From Bacillota bacterium (GTDB taxonomy: Bacteria > Bacillota > Clostridia > Acetivibrionales > DTU013): a DNA stretch of 5,721 nucleotides. Below the pieces are notes generated by a model. That model worked only from the letters and a program-made list of their open reading frames with translations. It made no database searches and was not told the DNA's origin. This document shows positions 1 through 5,721 of this stretch, piece after piece. The position numbers and the translations under genes are program-made. Each line of letters starts with the position of its first letter. Position 1 is the stretch's first letter. Location of the stretch: assembly GCA_023409615.1 (NCBI GenBank), contig JAEYRF010000137.1, positions 1-5,721 of the forward strand. The letters are read 5' to 3'.

Positions 1-763
1 GTGATGCACCGGTCAGCATGATGTTCCACTCCGCAGCCGCCGAGTCGCCGTATCTTAAGGATACAACGCCCACTGTGAGCGGTCTTAAATCAGGTCGTGT
101 CATTGTGAACACAGAGGGGAGGATATAATCATTCCAGGCATGTCTGAAGCTGAAAAGTCCAACAACACCGAGAATGGGTTTAATAAGCGGTATAATAATC
201 TGCCAGTAGATTCTGAAGAAACTACACCCGTCAATTGTAGCTGATTCGTCCAATTCTTTGGGTATGCCGGCTACAAACTTGGACACCAGGAAGATATTGG
301 TCGCCTGGGTGGTTCCTATCTGAATAAGTATGATACCCCAGAGACTGTTATGTAAGTCTGTCTTTACGGCCAGCATATATAAAGGCCTTAGGGTAACGGC
401 ACCTACAGAAATAAACATAGTGGAAAGGAGCACAACAGTAAGAAGCTTTTTCCCCGGAAAATCCCTCCGTGCAATACAGTATCCGGTTGCAGAAGACAGC
501 AGGAGTGACCCCAGAGTTGTAAAAGCCCCTAAATAGATGCTATTGAAGGTATAACGGAAAAAGTTGAACCGGCTCATGGCAATTCCATAATTGTTAAAAA
601 TCCATTCTTTGGGTAGAATCGTACCCCCCAGTGTAACCTCTGCATTAGTCTTGAAGGAGCCCAGCACGGCATAGAGCACCGGAAAAAGCGTGATAAGGGT
701 GATGGCCCCTAAAAACAGATACATGATTGTATATAAAGTCATGCGTTTTATACTCATTTTCAT
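1..763 (-). CDS. CUT1-type carbohydrate ABC transporter permease, MalG/AraQ-like (partial, C-terminus cut by window edge)
   Basis: Inner-membrane subunit of a sugar importer, pairing with the permease encoded just upstream to form the translocation channel. Reading the minus strand from 763 gives 254 uninterrupted codons to the window edge, so the last 20-35 residues and the stop lie outside (the family is usually 270-290 aa). Visible features: a short basic N-terminus, hydrophobic segments at about 11-34, 75-97, 106-130, 141-163 and 188-207, and the cytoplasmic EAA-loop signature at about 167-193 (IPKELDESATIDG, then IIIPL), which docks on the ATPase. A WNDYILP motif at 210-216 is typical of the MalG side of the pair. 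The start at 763 (MKMSIKRM) is preferred because AGGTG lies 5 bases upstream; an ATG at 757 is the alternative, with 11-base spacing. It follows the first permease gene by 17 bases, so it is almost certainly co-transcribed. Family call is firm; substrate unknown. Confidence 0.93.
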   Translation of the reverse strand, partial: MKMSIKRMTLYTIMYLFLGAITLITLFPVLYAVLGSFKTNAEVTLGGTILPKEWIFNNYGIAMSRFNFFRYTFNSIYLGAFTTLGSLLLSSATGYCIARRDFPGKKLLTVVLLSTMFISVGAVTLRPLYMLAVKTDLHNSLWGIILIQIGTTQATNIFLVSKFVAGIPKELDESATIDGCSFFRIYWQIIIPLIKPILGVVGLFSFRHAWNDYILPSVFTMTRPDLRPLTVGVVSLRYGDSAAAEWNIMLTGAS

Positions 764-767
764 CTTG

Positions 768-773
768 TCACCT
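768..773 (-). promoter_or_regulatory. Ribosome binding site of the second permease gene
   Basis: AGGTGA on the minus strand, 4 bases before the ATG at 763. It sits in the 17-base gap after the first permease stop codon. It favours the start at 763 over the in-frame ATG at 757. Confidence 0.6.
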
Positions 774-780
774 GCCTGCC

Positions 781-1743
781 TTAATAGATTTCATTCATCT
801 TTTTGGATATATAAAGATAAATGACTGTAATAACCCCGACTATGGCGGCGGAAGCAATGGCCACTGCCGAACCGTACCCGTATTGCGCTACAAACATACC
901 TCCGCCTTCTGCGGGGAAGAACGCCCTGTAAATATATAAGTACATAACATCGGTAGCTCCTGCCGGTCCACCGGCTGTCAGTACCATGATACTTTCATAA
1001 CCCTTTAAGGCAACGATAATGGCCAGCATGATGACCACCTGCATGACGGGCCCCATCATAGGAATGGTGATATAAATCAATTGGTGAAACTTATTGGCTC
1101 CGTCTATGGCCGAGCTTTCATAGAGCTCTTCCGGGATGGATTGAAGGCCCGCAAGAAAATAAACCATGTAATTTCCGAGAGCACCCCAGACTGCAACCAA
1201 AACCGCCGACAGCATGGCTTTTTTCATTCCTAGCCATTCAATAGGCCGGTCGACAAATCCTAAATTCATGAGCATTTGATTTAAAATACCGTTATAGGAA
1301 TTGAAAATAAAGTAAAAGACCAGGCTCATAACCGCAGTACTAATGATGGTGGGCATAAATATGGTGGTTCTGAATAGGCCTCTTCCCGGTATTTTTTTGT
1401 TAAGCAATACTGCCAGTGCAAAAGCGATTGGAATAGTCAACACAAGCTTACCGCCTGCATAAACGAAGGTATTGCCAACAGACTTCCAGAAGTCCTTATC
1501 TCTTGTAAATAGCCGGACAAAATTATCCAAGCCAACAAATAGGGGTTCCATCATGCCATCGTATTCATAGAAAACATACTTCAGCGCCCACAATAAGGGA
1601 TAGACTGAGAATACAGCCAGAAAGAATACACTTGGCAGTATCATGGTATAGACATCTGTATTTTTTTTAATTCTTCTAAATAAGCTTCCATCGAGATGCG
1701 CGTTATTAAGAGGGCTTGCTTTTTTAATAGACAGTCGCTTCAT
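781..1743 (-). CDS. CUT1-type carbohydrate ABC transporter permease, MalF/UgpA/LplB-like
   Basis: Membrane subunit of a sugar ABC importer, partner of the permease that follows. The protein is 320 aa, slightly longer than the usual 290-310 because of a roughly 30-residue polar, basic N-terminal tail. Hydrophobic segments lie near 33-57, 95-116, 128-150, 178-200, 232-252 and 290-313, the six-helix plan of this family. The EAA loop is at about 203-230 (IPEELYESSAIDGANKF, then TIPMMGP), with Ser-Ser in place of the usual Ala-Ala but Asp214-Gly215 kept. The conserved periplasmic-side stretch LTAGGPAGATDVM at 255-267 and YGYGSAVA at 288-295 are typical of the MalF-side subunit, although the large MalF P2 loop is absent, as in most Gram-positive members. 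The start at 1743 has AAGGAAG 9 bases upstream. It is separated from the binding-protein gene by 113 bases that contain a strong inverted repeat. Substrate unknown. Confidence 0.95.
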   Translation of the reverse strand: MKRLSIKKASPLNNAHLDGSLFRRIKKNTDVYTMILPSVFFLAVFSVYPLLWALKYVFYEYDGMMEPLFVGLDNFVRLFTRDKDFWKSVGNTFVYAGGKLVLTIPIAFALAVLLNKKIPGRGLFRTTIFMPTIISTAVMSLVFYFIFNSYNGILNQMLMNLGFVDRPIEWLGMKKAMLSAVLVAVWGALGNYMVYFLAGLQSIPEELYESSAIDGANKFHQLIYITIPMMGPVMQVVIMLAIIVALKGYESIMVLTAGGPAGATDVMYLYIYRAFFPAEGGGMFVAQYGYGSAVAIASAAIVGVITVIYLYISKKMNEIY

Positions 1744-1752
1744 ACCCTTTCA

Positions 1753-1759
1753 CTTCCTT
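1753..1759 (-). promoter_or_regulatory. Ribosome binding site of the first permease gene
   Basis: AAGGAAG on the minus strand, 9 bases before the ATG at 1743. It is weaker than the binding-protein site, consistent with a lower level of permease synthesis. Confidence 0.5.
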
Positions 1760-1812
1760 AATGTCATGCAATAGTGTGTAGAGGTGCACCACAAACTTCG
1801 AGCTACTAAACA

Positions 1813-1841
1813 GAAGGAGAAGGAACACTCCCTTCTCCTTC
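1813..1841 (-). terminator. Intercistronic stem-loop between binding-protein and permease genes (attenuator or mRNA-stabilising hairpin)
   Basis: A perfect 11-bp inverted repeat: GAAGGAGAAGG at 1813-1823 and its complement at 1831-1841, with a 7-base loop. It lies 15 bases after the stop codon of the binding-protein gene. On the transcribed (minus) strand the sequence after the stem is TGTTTAGTAG, only a weak T tract, so it is not a textbook strong terminator. The same kind of hairpin after the binding-protein gene is known in other sugar importers (for example after malE), where it makes binding protein more abundant than permease by partial termination or by protecting the upstream mRNA. 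The structure is seen directly; the function is inferred. Confidence 0.7.
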
Positions 1842-1856
1842 GTGTAACTTCACTCT

Positions 1857-3278
1857 TTATAGACCTGAAGGATCAAAGTCAGGTATGATGATCTTCTTGA
1901 CCTTGCCTGATGCAGCGTCCTTTTCCAGAGCTTCATTGTATCTTGTGTTCATGTCGGCGATGGCCTCATCCAAATTAGTAGCGCCTAAGATAACAGCGGC
2001 TATAACGTCATAGTGGGTCTTGCCTTCTGCCTTCATGCCCTGTCCGGCAGGAGCCAGCGGCCAAATGCCATCTATTCCATCGGTGGTTTTAAATTCTGCC
2101 GCGCCTTTCAGCTCCGCATCCTTCGCCTTATCTAAAACCGAAGGAACAACCGAGAAGGCAAACCCTTTCTCATGATAGGGAACCAGCACCTCATCGCTGT
2201 AAACATATTCAAGAAGCTTCCAGGTTTCATTCTTGTGTTTTGATTCACTGCTCATGTATAGATAGGACCCTGCGTTTCTGATTTCAGAGGGAGCTTTTGC
2301 AGTGCCGTCCAGCGTCGGAACAGGCGCTGCACCCCAATCGCATTTAGGTGGGAACTGATTAGCGTATACGCCAACTTCCCAGTTACCGGATATGTACATA
2401 CCAATCTTGCCTTCCGCAAACTGGCTTCTCATAGGATCCATATCAAGTCCCTCAATACCCGGGAACATGGAGCCGTCAGCGTACATTTTCGCAAATGCCG
2501 CGATAACAGGCTTGGAGGGCTCAAAATTATATGCGCCGGTCTTGTAGTCATAGTAATAGGCATTACTTCTGAAGGCGATCTGGTCAAGGCAGCGGAATAG
2601 CGAGTTGTTAGGATTTTTCATATTAATGGCGAAACCATAAGCGCCTTCCGATTTACCGACCTCAGCGATCTTTTTGGCGTATTCCACCATTTCATCAACG
2701 GTTTTTGGTGGTCCGGGAAGATTGGCCTTGGCAAACAAGTCCTTATTATAGACTAGTCTGAAGGTAATACCGCCGTTTGGCAAAGAATAAATTTTATCGC
2801 CCACCGTATTGATGAATTCAACATTAATAAGCTTACCAAATCTGGCTTTCATTTCATCGGTGAGATAACTGTCAAGTGGCTCGGCCATTTTTCTGTCCAC
2901 ATAGTATTTTGCATTTTGCTGATTGACGAAGATATCAGGAGCCTGCCCGCTTTGGAAGGCCAGCTCAAGATTTTGCGGATAGTTTTCTGTCTGAATATTA
3001 TAGTCGATCTCATAGTTTGGATTGTCCTGGGTAAACTTGGCTACTACTTCCTTCATATAGTCCATATCATGTCTGTCCTTTGTCCACCAGGAAAGCTTAA
3101 CTTTTTCTGCAGGGGCTTGTGTTGTGGGCTCAGCACTAGGTGTTTGGCTAGTACTGGGGGTGGGGGTGGGTGTGGGGTCATTGACCGCAGGCTTCTCACC
3201 GCAGGCTGCCAACAATGTTCCCAGCAGCATCAATGTAGTGATGATGCATATCATTCTTACCCAACTCTTTTTTTTCAT
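1857..3278 (-). CDS. Extracellular solute-binding lipoprotein of a sugar ABC transporter (SBP family 1, UgpB/MalE-like)
   Basis: Captures a solute, probably an oligosaccharide, outside the membrane and delivers it to the two permeases encoded downstream. The 473-aa protein begins with a lipoprotein signal peptide: basic MKKK, a hydrophobic core at about 9-23, and lipobox LAAC at 23-26, so Cys26 is the predicted lipid anchor. Residues 34-58 form a Pro/Thr/Ser-rich linker that holds the domain off the membrane. The mature domain starts near 60 (KLSWWT), as usual for SBP_bac_1. Further family signs are FQSGQAPDIF at 108-117, YNKDLF at 177-182 and GKIGMYISGNWE at 290-301, whose Trp is commonly a ligand-stacking residue. 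Length is normal for lipid-anchored family members (420-550). The start is fixed by AGGAGG 8 bases upstream and by the signal peptide. It has its own promoter and is followed by a stem-loop, which fits higher expression than the permeases. Substrate cannot be assigned. Confidence 0.95.
   Translation of the reverse strand: MKKKSWVRMICIITTLMLLGTLLAACGEKPAVNDPTPTPTPSTSQTPSAEPTTQAPAEKVKLSWWTKDRHDMDYMKEVVAKFTQDNPNYEIDYNIQTENYPQNLELAFQSGQAPDIFVNQQNAKYYVDRKMAEPLDSYLTDEMKARFGKLINVEFINTVGDKIYSLPNGGITFRLVYNKDLFAKANLPGPPKTVDEMVEYAKKIAEVGKSEGAYGFAINMKNPNNSLFRCLDQIAFRSNAYYYDYKTGAYNFEPSKPVIAAFAKMYADGSMFPGIEGLDMDPMRSQFAEGKIGMYISGNWEVGVYANQFPPKCDWGAAPVPTLDGTAKAPSEIRNAGSYLYMSSESKHKNETWKLLEYVYSDEVLVPYHEKGFAFSVVPSVLDKAKDAELKGAAEFKTTDGIDGIWPLAPAGQGMKAEGKTHYDVIAAVILGATNLDEAIADMNTRYNEALEKDAASGKVKKIIIPDFDPSGL
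3156..3177 (+). other. G-quadruplex-capable tract inside the lipoprotein linker coding sequence
   Basis: The plus strand reads four G runs of 5, 5, 3 and 4 bases separated by loops of 1, 1 and 3 bases (T, T, TGT), a close fit to the G3+N1-7 quadruplex pattern with very short loops. It is the template strand of the binding-protein gene, about 100 bases after the start codon, and it encodes the repeated Pro-Thr part of the linker through CCC, ACC and ACA codons. The pattern is seen directly; whether it folds or matters in the cell is unknown, and it may simply follow from the Pro-Thr repeat. Confidence 0.55.
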
Positions 3279-3286
3279 CGAATCTC

Positions 3287-3292
3287 CCTCCT
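3287..3292 (-). promoter_or_regulatory. Strong ribosome binding site of the binding-protein gene
   Basis: A perfect AGGAGG on the minus strand, extended to AGGAGGGAG, with 8 bases between AGGAGG and the ATG at 3278. It is the strongest Shine-Dalgarno site in the window and decides the start codon. Confidence 0.85.
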
Positions 3293-3320
3293 GCTATTTG
3301 TTTGTTCGACTTACATTTTG

Positions 3321-3348
3321 ATTATAGATGGGCTGGCAATTCTTACAA
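3321..3348 (-). promoter_or_regulatory. SigA-like promoter for the transporter genes
   Basis: On the minus strand, a perfect -10 box TATAAT (3321-3326) follows a -35-like TTGTAA (3343-3348, four of six consensus bases) with a 16-base spacer. The expected transcription start is near 3314, giving a leader of about 35 bases that contains the strong ribosome binding site. It lies in the 102-base gap between the regulator gene and the binding-protein gene. The imperfect -35 and short spacer fit a promoter helped by an activator, most simply the adjacent AraC-type regulator; that link is inference. Confidence 0.65.
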
Positions 3349-3380
3349 TGAGGTAGAATTATGATCAAAGGTGGGGATTT

Positions 3381-5006
3381 TTATGATAATTTTTCCATGT
3401 ATTCTGCGGGGTTAAGTCCCGTATGCTTTTTAAACACCTCGCTGAAATAGCGCCGATCCTCATATCCAACCCTGTTGGCTATTTCATAAATCTTATATTG
3501 CCCGGTTGCCAAGAGCTCCTTGGCTTTTTCGACTCTGGCTTTGATGAGATACTCAATAAAGGTTTCCCCCACCAATTCCTTGAAGACTGCAGAAAAATAA
3601 GTAGGGCTTAAGCACACATGTTCTGAAACAGTTTGGAGGGAGATATCCTCATTGAAATGCTGATGAATATAGAGCTTTGCCTTGTCAATATCTTTTTCGA
3701 GCTGGGATTTCTTCATATTCCCAACGGTCTGCGCAATTTCACAGAGGATTTTATTCAGCCAGCTTCTGATTTCATCCACTGTTTTGTATTTCTCAAATTC
3801 AGCAATGAAGTCATGATTTCTTATATGGCTCATTTCAGTATTTTCAGGGAGCTCCAGCGTCATGCGGGAGATAAGGCCCACAAAGTTTCTGAGTATTTTC
3901 TTTATGTAGAACGGTGAAATATCCTTTTGGTTGATTAAGCTCTCAATAAACTTATCAAGACAATCAGGAATCTGCTTGTAAACACCGATTTTTATGTATG
4001 ATAGAATTTCATTTTCAAGCTGAATGGGATAATGAAAAGACTGATGATGGTTTATTCTTATATCCTGTGCGCAAATAACGCGATTATGGCCGAGGACTAT
4101 TCTATAGGTGATGGCCTCCTTGGCTTCCATAAACGAGTAGTAAATATCCTTGATATCCTCATACAAGCCTCCGATGCCCAAGGTTACCGTAATGTCCAGA
4201 TGCTTTTCCACGCTCTCACGTATTCTTTCCGCCACATCTGAAATTCGGGTCTTGTTTTCGTTGAGGCTCAGATCATTACGATAATTAATCAAAAGGACAA
4301 TCCGGTTATCATCAACCCTAAAGGTCTCACAATTATAGCATGCATCCATGAGCTCCTGGGCCATATTGGCTACTGCAAATTTATACAGCTCAACCTCCTT
4401 GATGTTATTACGCTCAAAAAGCTCCCTATAATGGTCCAGCTCTATTAAAAGCACCGCAAAATTTTTAACATCCAACCCGATTTCCAAAAATCTGAACCGG
4501 TCTTCAAACTCACTCAAGTCATGCTCAACAGGCGTACTCACAAGATATCTGAAATAATCATCCTTCAGAAGCGGCAGGCTTTTAATCAGCTTCTGCTGCA
4601 GCAGGATGCTGTCCTCCCTGAGCTTTTTCTCAATTTCCAGCTTTTCATAGGCTCTTAATACCGCCTCCTCAATCATTCCGATCCGTGCGGGCTTTAGGAG
4701 GTATTCCTCTGCGCCGAGCTTGACAGCCTGCTGTGCATAGCTAAAATCATCATATCCGCTTAAAATGATGACCTTCGTTAAGGGATAATGCTGTTTTATC
4801 AAGGACGTCAATTCAAGTCCATCCATAATCGGCATGCGAATATCGGTAATGACAACATCCGGTTGATGCTCCCGCACAAGATCAAAGGCATCCTTGCCAT
4901 TGCAGGCTTTACCTGCAACATCGAAATTCATCTGGGCCCAATGGCCCAGCTTGATAATGCCGTCAAGAATATCTGCCTTATCATCTACAACAATCAGCTT
5001 ATACAT
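3381..5006 (-). CDS. Two-component response regulator, YesN-type, with C-terminal AraC-family DNA-binding domain
   Basis: Cytoplasmic transcription regulator, the partner of the kinase encoded immediately upstream. The 541-aa protein has three parts. The receiver domain (about 1-120) shows the acidic pair Asp8-Asp9, phosphoacceptor Asp55 in VVITDIRMP, Ser83 and Lys105 in YLLKP, all the expected catalytic positions. A long middle region (about 130-430), normal for the YesN class, includes a degenerate GGDEF-like part around a SFMEAKEAITYR motif. The AraC domain covers about 439-541, with helix-turn-helix 1 near 455-476 and helix-turn-helix 2 near 505-530, ending in the signature GYEDRRYFSEVFKKHTG. 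The start at 5006 is preceded by GGGAGGT and overlaps the kinase stop by 8 bases, implying translational coupling. No convincing terminator follows the stop, so transcription may run on into the transporter genes. Likely target: the promoter at 3321-3348 (inference). Confidence 0.95.
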   Translation of the reverse strand: MYKLIVVDDKADILDGIIKLGHWAQMNFDVAGKACNGKDAFDLVREHQPDVVITDIRMPIMDGLELTSLIKQHYPLTKVIILSGYDDFSYAQQAVKLGAEEYLLKPARIGMIEEAVLRAYEKLEIEKKLREDSILLQQKLIKSLPLLKDDYFRYLVSTPVEHDLSEFEDRFRFLEIGLDVKNFAVLLIELDHYRELFERNNIKEVELYKFAVANMAQELMDACYNCETFRVDDNRIVLLINYRNDLSLNENKTRISDVAERIRESVEKHLDITVTLGIGGLYEDIKDIYYSFMEAKEAITYRIVLGHNRVICAQDIRINHHQSFHYPIQLENEILSYIKIGVYKQIPDCLDKFIESLINQKDISPFYIKKILRNFVGLISRMTLELPENTEMSHIRNHDFIAEFEKYKTVDEIRSWLNKILCEIAQTVGNMKKSQLEKDIDKAKLYIHQHFNEDISLQTVSEHVCLSPTYFSAVFKELVGETFIEYLIKARVEKAKELLATGQYKIYEIANRVGYEDRRYFSEVFKKHTGLNPAEYMEKLS

Positions 5007-5721
5007 CCTGACCTCCCTTTATGGCTGGAATACATATGGTTATTTTTGTTTCCTCATAGGGCTTACTGCTTAAAGCCAAACCGTATTCTTCCCCGTAATG
5101 AATCTGAATTCTCTGAAAAACATTACCCAGGGCGTATCCGCCATAACCCATATCCGGGTTTTGTATGGCTTCAACAATCTTTTCCTTATCAAAACCGCAG
5201 CCATTATCTACGATTTCAAAGCATATCCTGTCGGCTTGTTTAGTGACATTGATCTCAATTTCCCCACCCGTTTGCATATTCTCAAAGCCATGTAGAATGC
5301 TATTCTCAACAAGTGGCTGTAAAATAAGCTTGACGGTCTCATAGCCGTAGGTTTCTTCATCAGCTTTAATACTATAATCAAACTTTCCTTCATAAACTAT
5401 TTTTTGAATATTCAGATAATTACCCACATGCTGAAGCTCTTGAGAGACTGTTGTCAATTCCTTACCTTTATTAAGTCCGATCCTGAAAATATTGGATAAG
5501 GAAATCGCCATTTCACTCACCAGTTCGTTTCCCTGCATCATGGATCTCCAATAGATGGAATCAAGGGCATTATATAAAAAGTGAGGGTTAATCTGTGCTT
5601 GCAGCGCCTTTAGCTCCGCTTTCCGTTTTAGCTGCTGCTCTTTTTTAACATGCTCCTGCTCAATCTTCAATTCCTTTAAAAGGGTCTGAATCTGGTCGCT
5701 CATATCATTAAAGCTTTTGCC
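4999..5721 (-). CDS. Sensor histidine kinase, YesM-type (partial, N-terminus outside window)
   Basis: Membrane sensor that autophosphorylates on His and passes the phosphate to the regulator encoded next. Only the C-terminal 240 residues are visible. The frame stays open to the window edge (GKSFND before the Met at 5701-5703), and these residues look like the end of a HAMP linker, so that Met is internal and not the start. A full-length member is about 570-600 aa, with an extracellular sensor domain between two membrane helices, not visible here. Then come a charged coiled-coil-like helix rich in Lys, Glu and Gln (visible residues about 10-40), the His_kinase motif QINPHFLYNALDSI with phospho-acceptor His47, and an ATP-binding domain: N box LQPLVENSILHG (about 135-146), G1 box DNGCGF (172-177) and Gly-rich GYGGYALGN (about 192-200). 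The PHFLYN motif puts it in the LytS/YesM class. The gene overlaps the regulator start by 8 bases. Confidence 0.95.
   Translation of the reverse strand, partial: GKSFNDMSDQIQTLLKELKIEQEHVKKEQQLKRKAELKALQAQINPHFLYNALDSIYWRSMMQGNELVSEMAISLSNIFRIGLNKGKELTTVSQELQHVGNYLNIQKIVYEGKFDYSIKADEETYGYETVKLILQPLVENSILHGFENMQTGGEIEINVTKQADRICFEIVDNGCGFDKEKIVEAIQNPDMGYGGYALGNVFQRIQIHYGEEYGLALSSKPYEETKITICIPAIKGGQDV
5011..5017 (-). promoter_or_regulatory. Ribosome binding site of the response regulator gene
   Basis: GGGAGGT on the minus strand, within the last codons of the kinase gene and 4 bases before the regulator ATG at 5006. It supports this start and coupled translation of the two proteins. Confidence 0.7.

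Noticed and set aside
1783..1790. GGTGCACC palindrome in the gap before the first permease
   Set aside because: Only 8 bp with no loop or repeat partner; expected by chance and not tied to a recognised operator.
1744..1812. Separate promoter for the permease genes
   Set aside because: No paired -35 and -10 boxes with good spacing were found on the minus strand here; the permeases more likely depend on read-through past the stem-loop.
2916..3356. 146-codon plus-strand open frame
   Set aside because: It lies opposite the start of the binding-protein gene and its promoter; the product is low-complexity and Cys/Gly-rich with no family resemblance. It is a shadow of the real gene.
4788..5243. 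151-codon plus-strand open frame across the kinase-regulator junction
   Set aside because: It is antisense to two well-supported genes with conserved catalytic motifs, and its own product shows no recognisable domain.
5208..5393. 61-codon minus-strand open frame inside the kinase gene
   Set aside because: It is out of frame with, and fully inside, the ATP-binding domain coding sequence; a shadow frame.
5701..5703. ATG as the start of the histidine kinase gene
   Set aside because: The frame stays open upstream with HAMP-like residues (GKSFND), there is no Shine-Dalgarno site before it, and a YesM-type kinase needs a membrane sensor part; the ATG is internal.

Overview
The window holds five genes, all on the minus strand, that form one sensing-and-uptake module. 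In transcription order (right to left) they are: a YesM-type sensor histidine kinase (5' end outside the window), a YesN-type response regulator with an AraC-family DNA-binding domain, a lipoprotein solute-binding protein, and two CUT1-type ABC permeases (the second is cut off at its C-terminus by base 1). Gene content and order, the strong purine-rich Shine-Dalgarno sites, the lipobox lipoprotein and the moderately AT-rich DNA point to a Gram-positive Bacillota, probably a clostridial or Paenibacillus-like soil or gut polysaccharide user. No species can be named from the sequence.

Layout: 4999-5721 histidine kinase (HAMP end, His_kinase and HATPase domains); 3381-5006 response regulator, overlapping the kinase gene by 8 bases; 3279-3380 intergenic region with a good SigA-like promoter reading into the binding-protein gene; 1857-3278 solute-binding lipoprotein; 1744-1856 intergenic region with a perfect 11-bp inverted repeat; 781-1743 first permease; 764-780 a 17-base gap; 1-763 second permease (partial).

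Likely joint function (inference from family knowledge): the membrane kinase senses an extracellular sugar, directly or through the binding protein, and phosphorylates the regulator at Asp55. The regulator then activates the transporter promoter just downstream of its own gene. The lipoprotein captures an oligosaccharide or related solute and delivers it to the two-permease channel. No ATPase gene lies in the window; CUT1 systems of this type usually borrow a shared MsmX/MsiK-like ATPase encoded elsewhere. The substrate cannot be read from the sequence, as no glycoside hydrolase or catabolic gene is visible.

This is a well-known type of locus, not a new system. The parts most worth a second look are cis elements: the stem-loop between binding-protein and permease genes, the promoter with spaced TGTAAG repeats, and a G-quadruplex-capable tract inside the lipoprotein linker. 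There is no stretch over 300 bases without a gene, and I saw no RNA genes, mobile elements or CRISPR arrays.
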